NCBI GenBank assembly: GCA_030278955.1
Contig: JAOANR010000008.1
Coordinates: 45,430,055-45,494,054 of the forward strand
DNA from: Hygrophila difformis
Taxonomy: Eukaryota > Streptophyta > Magnoliopsida > Lamiales > Acanthaceae
DNA length: 64,000 nucleotides
Direction of reading: 5' to 3'
Below, one piece after another: positions 44,566 through 56,466 of this stretch. Each line of letters begins with the position of its first letter. Positions within the stretch are counted from its first letter, which is position 1. The notes below the pieces were generated by a model. That model searched no databases. It saw nothing but the letters and a program-made list of their open reading frames with translations, and was not told the origin of the DNA. Both the position numbers and the translations under genes were made by a program.

Positions 44566-47500
44566 TGTAACACCCCGGATTTGATAACCCAGGCCGAGGT
44601 GTCACTGCCGCACCTCCCTAGCAAGACACGGTTTCTCCGAGCTTGCTAAAGAGATGCAAGGCTATAGGTGTTGGAAAAAGTCTTAAAAGCAAGTCCGGAA
44701 TTACTTAAAAATAATAATGCAATATCATCCATACATGATAAAGATAATAAGTTGCAGCGGAAATTTAAATATGGGCCGACATGGCCAAAACTCGGGTCAA
44801 CAAGCCCGTATGCAAGTCATGTAAAATAAATAACTAAATGACCCAAGTGATCTCCCGATGCATGATCATGCTTCGTGCTCTGTAATGGAAAAAAAATAAA
44901 CAACAGGTTTTATCAGTATATAAAATACTGAGTAAGTTAATTCCTAACGTAACAATAAAGGGGTTTTAAAAAGATTATTTAATTAATTTAAACTTATACT
45001 TTTACTCAGGCTTAAATTGAAATATTTAAAAATTCGTAATCTTACTTGCTGCGGAAAACATGATTTATTTATTCAAGACGAGAATACAAAAATTAAAGGA
45101 CTTAATTTAAAAACGTAATTTAAAAGCATAATTTAAGACCATTATTTAAATGCATAATTTAAAAACATGGTAAATAGGATTTAAGCATAATTAAACGCTC
45201 ACGCAAGTCTTTTATATTTTTATCCCGTAAACTAAGAAGAGGACACCACACAGGGGAGATCACTAACGAGGCAATCTCAATAGTCGTAACCAGATAGCCG
45301 GTGAACCGGCGGCCGCAGCCATATCAGTATTGACTGCCGTTTTGGCGAGCCATGTATATCTACCGTCAATTTGACAGGCGTGTATATCGACTGTCATTTG
45401 ACAGGCCTTTCAAACGGTTTCACTACCACTCGGGCAGGCCGCGTATTTCCCACTGCCGATTTGGCAGGCCATGTGCACAACTGCCGTTTCGGCATTAGGA
45501 CCACTGACGAGGCAGTCCAAACAATGGGAGACCACTAACGAGGCAGTCTCAAAAGATAGTAGGACCACTAACGAGGCGATCCAAAAATACAGCGCGCGAG
45601 ATCACTAACGGGGCAATCTCAGATAGTAAGGAGACCACTAACGAGGCAGTCTCAAAAGATAGTATGAAGATCGGCTCAGCCTAGTGAACGGGATTTTTCG
45701 AAAATTCGTATTTCAAAGTTATCAAATGGTCGATATCGCGTTTTCATGGTTCGAGTTTTCTCAAGTTCGAAAAATCCAATTCGTGGCAGTTTACGCCTTT
45801 CTTAATTAAAAATTCATCTTTACTCCAAAAATTCTGAAACTTTTACAGTAGTTCTAAAACACACACACGAACAACTTCCGTGTTTTAAGTTTTCGGAAAT
45901 AAGGTTCCGAAGTAAGTCAAATTTCGAATTCTTCGCATAAAATAATTTCTGTCTCAAAAACTTGTCTCGTCACAGGTTCGTGCGACGCCGATTAAAAATT
46001 TATTTCAAAGCCAATTGTTACGAAATTTTCACAGTAGTTACATAGCACATTAAGGAACAACTTTCATGTTTTAAGGATTTGGATGTATTGAATTTTAGAG
46101 GCTCAAAAATCGACCACAACACGCTGTACACGCGCGGACTTAAAAATCGAGTTGAAACAGTTTCTGAAATCTTCCGTTTTGACATATCAAATGAATTCCA
46201 AAATTCATGAAATTTTATACACATAATCTAGACATAATTTCCTAAAACTTTTGTTTAGAAATGCACAGTTGAATCCTTCTAAAAACGTGTGAAAAACGTG
46301 CATCAAGTCGGGTCATAAAAACTGTCAGGATTTCAGATTTGGCGATTCAAATTTTGACGACTTTTTGGCATATCAAACGTGGTTCAAAAATTATGAAATT
46401 TTTCAGGGATAAACTAGACACCATCATCTACAACTTTTATGTTTTCACCCAAGATTAGTTTTGACCATAAAGGATCGAATAATGCACAACAAGTTCGACT
46501 ACGAAATCTGTCCAGTTTACCGTTACATCACAGTCCGCTTCCAAGGGTTTTTGAGTATGCAAACGTTATCGAAAATGCGTGAAATTTTACGGACGTGATG
46601 TTTAGACAGTTAGCTACAACTTTCGTCTTTACATAAAAGTTTAGTTTTGAAGTTTTCAATTCGAAATGCGCTAAGGAACTCGAACACGAAAATCTGCCAG
46701 TTTCCTTCGGTTTTGAAAACAGTTCAGAAAATACCAGACGCGATTTCGGGGGTCGAAACTTGATGAAAATAATTGAAAATTTGACGCAACGTAGATTACA
46801 ATGTGGGGAATAAATCTTCAGTTTGGAGTTTCTCGTTTCGGATTCTCTAAGTAAGAGTTTTAACCGGATTTTCAGAAAATGCACGGATTGGGGTTTTTAA
46901 GTCCGATTTTTACGTTTTTGTTTAGATCTATTGATTTGTTCGATTTTAGTCACCCAAAATTGATACACAAGGAATAAACTTACAGTGGGTGAGGTTTATA
47001 GTCCTAAGATTCGTCGGGATGAACTCCGGAAGCCACGAACACGTCCAAACAACTCCGACTCCTTCTCATCGGTCCCGATTTGTGAATAAGAGAGGAAAGC
47101 ATAGGTGTCAGGCCTTAGGTCGGCCAGGGGTCATGAAAACAAGATTGGAAATTCATCCTTACCACTACACGATGCTTGAGGAGTGCCCCAACTCGTCCGT
47201 ACGTCGTCTCCTTCGCCGGAACGGTGTCGGAAGCCAAAGAACTTGATTTTTTCTTTCTTTTCGAGTGGGTTGAGTGGGGAGGATGATGGGGGCGGTTTTG
47301 AGAGGGATTTTGGGAGTTGGAATGGCTGACAATCGGCCTCCTCATGATCCTTGATCTCCTCCACACGGGTAAGGTAAGTTACCATAGTTTTCGGGTCGAA
47401 ATTTGGCAAGAAATCGCGTTGATCGCGATCTTCCCGCAGACTGCCACAGATGGCGCGGTCTTGGCGCGGGGGCGCGCGGGGTGCGCGCGGCCGGTCTGGG

Positions 47501-47971
47501 CCGTTGCGCCCGGGCTGGCCGTGCAATCCCGTCGGGCCGTTTCTCCTCTCTTTCGGACTTCCGACCTCCTACGTTCTCGGCTCGATTTTCCGGGTCGTTC
47601 TCGGATTATAAATTCCTATCTTAAATCTATTTCGACTCCAATTGTATTTCATATTCGAAATCTTGAACCCATCGAGTTTGAATCCGTCGGCTTGAATTCG
47701 TCGTCTTTCGACTCCGGTGTAATAATTTATCCGATTAAATTATTTCCGACTTTACGGGTTTGTGGAATTAAAATTCTTTTCCTTATTGAATTTAATTCCA
47801 ATTCTTTTAACTCGATTCGTGGAATTTCTTCGGGCTTCCTTTCCCTCTTTTATTCCATTTTGAATTTTTGAATCTTTTGGCGTTTCATTTCCGAGCGATA
47901 ATTTATTGTAATAAATTATTTTCTTTTCGGAAATAAATTTTTATTTTGCCGTAAAAATCCCGGGTATTACA
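44566..47971 (-). repeat. TR-GAG 5' LTR (3406 bp), uninterrupted
   Basis: On the minus strand it runs TGTAATACCC to GGGGTGTTACA. It carries the same internal organisation as the 3' LTR: GC-rich patch (about 47450-47515), donor-like GTAAGG at 47162, 186-bp repeats, hairpin arrays, hairpin plus CAG at 44931-44880. ORFs of 131 and 184 aa are shared with the other LTR but show no protein family. Confidence 0.95.
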
Positions 47972-50604
47972 TAAGATCAGTGGCATCTCGTAGTCCTCCT
48001 CTATATCCAAAATAATGAAGTCGACGGGGAAGAGAGTCCCTCCCGTCTTGACAATTACGTCCTTCAGGATTCCGATTTGATGGGTAATTGATCGGTCTGC
48101 CAGCTGTAACTTCATTGTAACCGGTTCAATTGTTCCCAAGTGAAGACGTTTCACCATGGCAAGTGGCATGACGTTGATGCTCGATCCCAGATCGCACAAT
48201 CCTTTTCCAACATTAGTTTTCCCAATGTAGATCGGCAATGCAATACATCCTGGATCTTCCTTCTTCTCTGGTAGCACTCTTTGATAATGGCACTGCAACT
48301 GCTGTTCAAAATCACTACTTCCTCCTGCTCAACTTTTCTCCTCCCTGAAATCATTTCTTTAAGAAATTTAGCATAGACGGGCATTTCTGAAATCATTTCG
48401 ACCAATGGAATAGTGATCTCGACAGCTTTCAGTCTTTCTAAAAACTTTTTAAATTTTTCATCTTGTTCCTTATTTTTAAGACGTGCCGGGTATGGCACCC
48501 TTGGCATGTACTTATTATTGTTTGTTTTTGGTGGTAAAGAGAAGGAAGTTGTACCTTCAACCCTACCCTTTTCAGCTCCCTTTGCAGCTTCAGCCTGCGG
48601 AATAGCTGTTTCTGATTTGTCCTCAACCAGTCCAATACCATCTCCTCCTTCGATCCTTTCACTTTCTTTTTCACCCTTCACTAGATCCTTTTCCTCCTCG
48701 GCCGTCTCTTTTCCATGTCCAACAATTCCTTTTAAAGTCTTGCCTCCCCGCAATGTGATTGCTTTACACTGCGGGTTAGCTTCAGTACTGCTTGGAAGTG
48801 TTCCTTTCCCCCTGTTCTGTAGTTCCTTGGCCAATTGGGTGACTTGCGTCTCCACATTCTTGATTGATGACTGCAGTTGTTGATTTATATCCTTCTGGTT
48901 GGCTATAAACTCAGTCATCAGGTTCTCCAAACGAGATGGTGGCCTTTGGTTATATTGCTGATTCTGATCAGGTTGGGATTGGAAATTCTGGAAATTCTGG
49001 CCTTGGTTCTGATTAGGCCTCTGTTGGATTTGAGGTTGGAAATTCTGATTCTGATTTTGAAAGTTCTGCACTCTTTGCTGGACGAATCCTTGGTTTTGAG
49101 GTCTGAAGTTTTGCTGTGGGTTTTGGAACTGGTTGGGCTGATTTGGCTGCAACAAATGCGCGTTAAGTGCATTGCTGTTGGAATAAGAGAGGTTGAGATG
49201 GCGATTTTGGTAGTTCCCGGCATAATTACAGCTCTCGGTAGCTATCTGTTGGCATGTATCAGTTGGGTGAGGCCCTTGACATAGTCCGCAGACAATTCCC
49301 GATTGCTGTGTTTGAACTTGGTCTGATGAGGTTCCTGCCTGGGAAGCGTCTATTCCCTTCCCCTTATCCTGACTCAGCTGTATCGCAGCTACCTGTTCTT
49401 GCTATTTTTCAAAATCTGTTTTCCCTTCACTTACAGCAAAGACTTTTCTAGGAGGATCCTCCTTCCTATCATCTGTGTTTAGGATGGATATGTTGACAGA
49501 CATTGTCTCAATCTTCTCCCAAGCTTGGTCCATAGGCAGGTGGAGTAAATGTCGTCCGCCAGCGGCGTCTAACATTGTTCTCCATGGATGGGTGAGTCCT
49601 CCGTAGAATTTCCTCAATTGCTCCCATGGTGCGTACCCATGTTGGGGGCATCGCCTGATGAGGCCCAAGAATCTTTCCTTCGCATCATATAATGACTCGT
49701 CTGGCTTCATTTTAAAATCTCCAATCTTAGCTCGTCCTTCCTCAATCTTTGATTCTGGAAAATACTTCAGCAAAAAGCTCCTCACCAAGTCTGCCCAAGT
49801 GCTCCTCTGATTGATAGGCAATGACTTATACCAGTCCCTAGCACCACTATACAAAGAAAATGGAAACAACATTAGCCTTATAGCATCAGGAGAGACCCCT
49901 TGATTTTTGATCGTGTCGCAGAGTTCCAGGAAGGTCTGGAGATGATCATGAGGGTCCTCATGATTTGCACCGCAGAACTGATTGTTTTGCACCAAGTTAA
50001 TGAGTGCCGGTTTGAGCTCGAAATTGCGTGCAGGAAAATGTGCTCTCCCAGGTCCATCCAGATAGGGCTCTACAATTGGTTGCATGAAGTCTGCTGCTGC
50101 TTGCTGCTGTTGTTGATTTCCTTGTTCAGCTTGGTTCTGGTATTGTTGGTGATAATTTGGAAATTGCTGGAAGTTATGTGGATCTTGTGGGTTGTTCTGA
50201 AACTGATCTGGATTGAAAGCTTGATTTTGGTATTGTTGGTTTGGTATGTTTTGGTTTTGGTGAAATTGGTTTACGGGTGGTGGTGGTTGTTGGTGGAATT
50301 GCTGGTATTGTTGCTGATTAGGATTTGGTAGATTCTCCTCTTCGTTGGCACGATTAGGATGCTCTACCACTCCTCCGTCAGCTCCATTACCAGGGTTATT
50401 TGGTGGTTGGTCTATGGGTAAGATCGGGGGAATGTTTTGGTTTTCTGCCATATCTGATAGATCGCTGCTCGATGTTTCAGGTGAAGTGCGGGTCCGACGC
50501 TCCTGCTCTTTCCGTCTTCTGGCTTCTGCCCTCAGTTGGCGAGCGGTCCTTTCTATTTCTAGATCGAACGGTAGCTCCGGTAATGTGCTCCTTCTCCGTT
50601 GCAT
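47972..50604 (-). pseudogene. gag-pro: Athila2 gag and protease (stop and frameshift)
   Basis: Start ATG at 50602-50604 (MQRRRSTLPELPFDLEIERT). Gag has a Gln/Asn/Pro-rich spacer, a capsid region (FELKPALINLVQNNQFCGAN, DWYKSLPINQ, RCPQHGYAPWEQLRKFYGG) and a variant zinc finger CGLCQGPHPTDTC. An in-frame TAG at 49402-49404 breaks Gag, after which the same frame continues. Near 48285 a one-base shift separates the next part. Protease follows in the new frame with CDLGSSINVMPLAMVKRL and ends at MPLIL where the TR-GAG element enters, continuing at 30804. It is closely related to Athila1 in order and motifs, but not close enough to be the same family copy. Confidence 0.92.
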
Positions 50605-50733
50605 AAGCAGTTGGTATCAAGGTTTTGACAGTACCTGTACAACCCCCAGGTTAGTGATGGTTCAAGAATATATACAAGAACTATCTATGAGTAAATCAGG
50701 AATGTAATTCTCCTAGTAAACGGCGCTGCATCC

Positions 50734-50751
50734 TCCCCGGCAACGGCGCCA
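50734..50751 (-). other. Athila2 primer-binding site, tRNA-Asp
   Basis: TGGCGCCGTTGCCGGGGA on the minus strand directly after the LTR end. An upstream copy with the same sequence (about 50853-50870) lies inside the LTR. Confidence 0.9.
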
Positions 50752-53700
50752 TGAAACTTTTGACGAGCTTCGCGAACACGAGTAATTTTCTGAAAATCCA
50801 TTTACTGGTTTATTGCTCAAGGAGGAAACTGTGATTTCAAATGGTGCCTCGAGAGTCCCCGGCAACGGCGCCATGAAACTTTTGACGAGTTTCACTTTGC
50901 TACTGGGGGGTGAGGAACCGTCTAAATACAATTTCCAAGTTCGGAATTATTAAAATAGAAAGAGTTATGATTTAGGAAAGGGGTTTAAGGATACATTATG
51001 ATTTCCCTTTTTATTACTCATGTGGGGTTCAATCGGCGCTGCGGTCCTTCCCGCCATGAAACTTTTGACAAATATCACGGTGCAACCGGGATGGACCTTC
51101 AGTCTGTCACCCTGAAAGTCCCTGGTATCTGCACCATGATGCTTCTCTTAATTTCATGTCAAGAAGATACCTGCCATGAAATTCTTGAACATCTTCCCAC
51201 TGTATGAGTATTTTCCCAAAATGTTATTTTTATTTACTCGTGTCATGAAACTGTGCTCCCGAAAGCGCACGGGTAAAAAATTGCAGTAATTTATAGTAAG
51301 TACCGGATCGTTCACTGGAGGATGTGCGATGGAAGCAGGGCCCACGTCGTTTACTAAGATTTCCCACTCGGTTACTCGTTTCAAGTTTTGCAAGGGTTTC
51401 TATCATCTACTTGACATAATTTAAATCAGATCATGAAAGCAGTAAAAATTATTCTACAAAGCATGGTAAACTAGATCGAGGAAAGCAATTAAATCTATAC
51501 TACGAAAGCAATATAAAATTATGCTACTCTATCTAGAAAGCAAGTTTAAATATGACAGAAGGGACAGGGAGGAAATAACAAAGATTGGACAAGATTCAGA
51601 TGAAACACAATCAAACTTCCATTTTTAATACACAGATCTTAGCTTGGGATAATCCTCTAGTTAGCTAACTCTCATGCTTTCTACACCATGTTCCCTTTAA
51701 CAGACAGGTACTTATGGTGAGAATTTACATGCTCTTAAGACAACAATCTCTAAGATACCACAGACTTATAACTCCCTCCACAGGCCTTGTGAAGTTACAT
51801 TACATATATGTGGTGGACAAGCAACACCTAACATATCATTAGTTGACATGCCAAGTACTGCTATCATTCCCCCATGTCACACCCAAAGTTTCAAATCAAG
51901 TCCCAAACCATTCCATAACTCTCAAACCTTTTAACAGATGGACAGCCCCTAATTCTTCCGAGTGACCTCTATGAAAGCATTTAAAGGAAAGCAGTAAGAA
52001 AGCTGTAAAGAAAGCATTTAAATCTATCACTTGGAATCGTTAACAACGTCTCTTTCCGTTAGTATAAAAGAGCCCCTGGTCTTGGTGACCAGATGCAGAT
52101 CAAGAACCCCCGAGATATCAATAGGCCACAGGGCTTACAACATCTGGGTAGTTATGAGATACAAACTAAATGAAACAGATCCATGAATGAACCTATTCCG
52201 GATGTACTCACTCAAGACTCAATTCTAGACTTTGGCAGAGGAAGATAGGAGTCGAAGGAATACTCGACCTTACCTTATAAATTCACCAAGGCCTATATAT
52301 TGTTCCTCCAATATTATTCATCACATCTCATCTACACCCAAGTGGATATTGACTTAATGCGATATCTAATAGCAGATTTCAAACACACAGCAATTTTGAG
52401 AAGCAAATGAATATTTGAAAATCATTCCCTAGACAGGTACTAGACTCTCAATTAAAACACAGATCCTTTCAGTCTAGATGAGACCTAATCGCTGACTCTG
52501 CTTCTAAGCTCTCAAAATCAACCCCCAGTGGAAGATGAATTAGTCACAACTATCGATTTTATCCCTTACTCAGATCCGGATTTTATAAAAGAGTTTTTGT
52601 TGAAAGTTTATTATGCAACATCAGATTTAAATCAAGACTTCTGTGTCCAAGGGGAAGGATCCCCAAAATAGCAATAAGACCAGAACATCTACATAATAGT
52701 ATCATGCATACAAGTATATGAAAAGGAAAATAAATAAAGTACCCCAAAATATATGGTGGGGTTAGACAGAATGCGATACACAAAGGTGAATTAGCCTGAG
52801 ATGAGAAGAAATTGGCTAAAAAGAGTGCCAGAGATAGTTGGGGTTTTCCGGACTGCAAACATCTGCTGCCCGGTTCCCAATTATCCCAGATGAATGATTT
52901 TAGACAGAAAGAATTCCAAACAACGGTGACCGCCGTCATTTAGTTTTCTTTTGTCTGTGAGTGGAAGAAAAACCCACATATTTCTTGCTGTAATATTTCT
53001 CAACTGATGTTGGTCGACATCAGTTGATATTATTGCAACTTGAATTCAGGTTGAGAAATTAAGATAAAGAAAATTAAAACTGTATCTGATTAGGAGTTGG
53101 CTGAGTGACTAATCGAAACTCTTGGTGAAGAGAACGCTCGCCGAAGCTTCCACCAACCACTAACCGGATCATGCAAAATAACAGATAATGATTGACACAC
53201 AGAAGACGGGTTAGTCGATATCCCTGTGAAGGGACCTTTCACCAACATTAATCTGTGGTGTTTCTCATTATCCGTTCATACACACAATGAAAGAGAAAAC
53301 AAAAAAATAAGAAAAATATTTTTGGTATTGTGTGGGTGTTAAGCACACAATAAATGGACACTAATAGATTGAAATATGTAATGGATAGAAATCAGATAAA
53401 TTGGGCCTAGGCCCAATGCATCCATGCAACTTACACAAATCATGAAAGAAAATATTTTTGGAATTTTCAAAGTAAAAGGATAGTTCAATTCGTATTATCA
53501 GGGTAATTCGAATTGAGAATGCATGAAGAATGAAGTATGATCTTACCCAATTAATCCTTGCAAAGGAATGAGATATCATCTAATTCGAATTGTTGAGCAA
53601 TTCGAATTAATTCGAATTGGACAACTCGAATTGATGAAATCCTTTCCTTGCTCAAAATTGACTAAGGCATATACCTCAAGGGGAAGGTGAGTTCGAATTA

Positions 53701-55623
53701 TCTAGCAATTCGAATTAATTCGAATTGGGCAATTCGAATTGGTTGAGGGTAGAAAATAAACTAAGGCATGAAGGGATGGCAATGGATACAATGTGGTTTT
53801 CAAGCCAATTCGAATTGTTGAGCAATTCGAATTAATTCGAATTGGAAAATTCGAATTGGTTGAGAATCACATGGATGAAATTTTTGGCTATGCAATTCGA
53901 ATTTCTTAGGCAATTCGAGATAATTTGAATTGCCTCAATTCGAATTACATATTTTCAGACAACAACAATTTTTGTTCTCACAAGTATGGGTTAGGTGAAC
54001 ACTGTACTGTAATGATGGGTTTAGATTTACTAAATCCCTCATCTCACATCAATGTCATTTCACAGCCACCCTAGTGAGATTTTCAAGAAATACACAAATA
54101 CATGTCCAGTGGGTATTGGCCAGATTCAAACCCTATTTCTACAAACAAATGATCAAAGATCAAAGAGCCTAAAACATCTAGTTATCTAAGAACTGCATAA
54201 ATAAACTAAGAACACTCAAGTTATCTAAGGTAGCATGAAATAAGATTAGGGCAGGAAGAATAAAACCTAAATATAAATCTTAAAAACATCTAAAACCTAA
54301 GAACACTTATTTGAAGCTCTAAGGCACTAAATCAAGCCAAAAACCCACCAAACATGCATTTATTAAGTTTGAATGTCAACTAGGACATAATAAATGTAAC
54401 CTAGTTGAAACAAACAAACATACTAAGCATTTATTTCTAGGGAAAGCATTAAAGAGTGCCAAAACACATGAATAAAACCATTTCTGGAAATTTTCCTTGT
54501 ATTGACACTTTGAAGGCAAAATAAAGAACCCAAAACCATCATTAGCTTGAAGGTAGGGTTTATTCTAACTAGAAAGCATGTAAAAATATGGAAAATGGCT
54601 ACTCTAAGGGTTACACAAACTGCTTCTATACTAAACTAAGATCAAAGCATGTAAAGATTACACTACTTGCAAGAAAAATAAACTAAACTAAACTAAACTA
54701 AACTACCTACCTAACCCTTAAGGGGTGTGGAACCTCCTGCTGTTCTTTTTGTCCCAAGCTGCTTTTTGGCTAAAATTCTTGATCTCCTGATTCTGTTGTG
54801 GAAGGTCTGCTTTTATAGACAATCTTCAAAACCCTAGGCCCACCAGTGTTGTGTCCATGCTCCACAGCTTCATTTGGATGAATTGTTGAGTGAAGTTCGA
54901 ATTATCTCAACCAATTCGAATTAATTCGAATTGTGAGATCTCTTCCTTGAGCTGGGATTTTGGCCTTCAGTAGTCAATTCGAATTGTTGGGATAATTCGA
55001 ATTGGTCTTTTCTCGAATTGGATGAGGGTTTCTGCTTGGCTTCCTTGCACTTGTTGGCAATTCGAATTGTTTGTGCCAATTCGAATTAATTCGATTTGGA
55101 CAATTCGAATTGCACCTTCTCCTTGCCTTTGGGTTTCTTCTCTCTTCATTCCCTAATTCGAATTAATTCGAACTTGAACAATTCGAATTAGGCTCTTTCA
55201 TCCCTTCCAACACAACCATTTCTTTGCTCTCTCTAGCAATTCGAATTGTTGTGCAATTCGAATTAATTCGAATTGCTCACAATTCGAATTATGCTTCAAT
55301 ACTTAACCAAATTTCAGTTGTGGGATTTTCAATCTTTTTCCCATCTTTTTGGATTTTTGTGGGCTCTCTTATTCCTTTGCCCATCTTTTCATTCCTTTTT
55401 CTTTTCTTTTTCCTTTTTTCATGTTTTTGGATTTTTCTAACACAAATACAATTAAAATTGCATATTTTGTGTCTTTTTGTTACCGGCTCGATGTTTTTAC
55501 AAACTCGCATTAATCTGTCAAATTCAACTGCTTTCTTATTGAAATAAGATGGAAACACGATCAAAATGTCCGTCTCAGACACGGAAATGGATTGGAAATA
55601 ATGGACAATTTTGGCCATTATCA
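50752..55623 (-). repeat. Athila2 5' LTR, about 4.87 kb
   Basis: It starts TGATAATGGCC at 55623, homologous to the Athila1 LTR start, and interrupts Athila3 gag. It ends GTCAAAAGTTTCA at 50752 before the primer site. TATA box CTATAAAA lies at 54811-54818 (minus), so U3 is about 0.8 kb and R-U5 about 4 kb. U3 and early U5 contain many AATTCGAATT palindromes (53486-53945, 54897-55290), and (AAACT)n lies near 54679-54703. At its 3' end are several primer-site-like duplications. No internal insertion was recognised, and no gene. Confidence 0.82.
54811..54818 (-). promoter_or_regulatory. TATA box of the Athila2 5' LTR
   Basis: CTATAAAAGCAGACC on the minus strand, in a suitable place downstream of the palindrome-rich U3. 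Confidence 0.6.
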
Positions 55624-56331
55624 CTATCCCATGCTTCAAGTAAAGTTTCACCCTCATCTTGCACAAATTCTTTGATTTTTTCTTGCAATTCAATAACCTT
55701 GGATGGTGGGAAGAATTGTTCTAAAAAGGCTTCTAACATTTTATCCCAAGTAGTAACATCCCTTAATTGAAGTGAGTTGTACCAAGTTTTAGCTTTATCT
55801 CTGAGTGAAAACGAGAACAATCTCAACTTAATTTCATCACTGGTAACACCATTTATTTTCACTGTGTCACAATAATCCAGAAAGTTTCTTATGTTTTCTA
55901 CAGCATCATTAGTAGGTGCTCCATTATATTGATTAGCTTGAACCATTGTGATTAGTGCAGGCTGAAGAGTAAAGCTTAAAGCATCTACATCTGGCCTTGG
56001 AGTTCTATTAAGCAGATTTCCACTAGTTCCTTGTAAGTGTTCTTCAATGGTCATTTCAGCTTGATCATCGTGCTCCAAATCACCACCGTTACCTCCATTA
56101 TTACCCGGATTATCATTGTTATTCGCTGCCATGTTTAACCTATTGAACTGAGCAACTAATTGATTAGTTTGAATTGTTGAAACTCCAGTCGTTGTAGAAT
56201 AGTCTTCTTCATCAGAAGATGAATTAATTAAAATTTCCAACTGAGCTGGTCTCCTACGTTTCCTTAATCTAATAGCTCTAAGGGTACGCTCAATTTAAGG
56301 ATCATAAGCTATTTCTGCTTGTTTGCTTCGC
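55624..56331 (-). pseudogene. gag: Athila3 gag, N-terminal part, truncated by Athila2
   Basis: Gag of a third Athila/Tat-like element. The frame includes IERTLRAIRLRKRRRPAQ, an acidic/Asn-rich spacer, and the capsid core (LQPALITMVQANQYNGAP, RLFSFSLRDKAKTWYNSL, FLEQFFPPSKVIEL, EGETLLEAWD). It breaks at 55623 where the Athila2 LTR begins. A stop (TAA near 56296) precedes IERTL, no convincing ATG is present, and a 3' splice-like site TTTGCAG ends at 56333, so the true start may have been spliced or lost. The capsid differs from Athila1 and Athila2, so this is a separate lineage. Confidence 0.85.
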
Positions 56332-56440
56332 ACTGCAAATATTAAATAAAAATAAAATAAAATAAGTAACAGTTAAATTAATATTTAACTTAATAAATTT
56401 AAATTAATAACCTAAAAACAATTAAAAGTTCACAACAAAT

Positions 56441-56459
56441 TCCCCGGCAACGGCGCTCC
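56441..56459 (-). other. Athila3 primer-binding site, tRNA-Asp-like
   Basis: GGAGCGCCGTTGCCGGGGA on the minus strand, eight bases after the LTR end; one small difference from the standard Athila site. Confidence 0.8.
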
Positions 56460-56466
56460 AAAAACT

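Larger units (their letters stand above)
30805..47971 (-). mobile_element. Non-autonomous TR-GAG-like LTR retrotransposon, split by a Sirevirus
   Basis: Ends TGTAACACCCC and GGGTATTACA (plus-strand view), with perfect TSD TAAGA at 30800-30804 and 47972-47976 inside Athila2 protease. Each LTR is 3406 bp once the nested Sirevirus and its duplicated CGCTC are removed. The internal region is only 1402 bp and codes a single zinc-knuckle protein. Primer site and polypurine tract are intact on the minus strand. I counted about 14 LTR differences, so it is older than Athila1 and the Sirevirus. TR-GAG elements (LTRs plus gag only) are a known plant class; a capsid-less form is unusual. Confidence 0.9.

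Noticed and set aside
53486..55290. Heat-shock elements
   Set aside because: TTCGAA and GAATTAATTC do not give the 2-base spacing of the canonical nGAAnnTTCn element.
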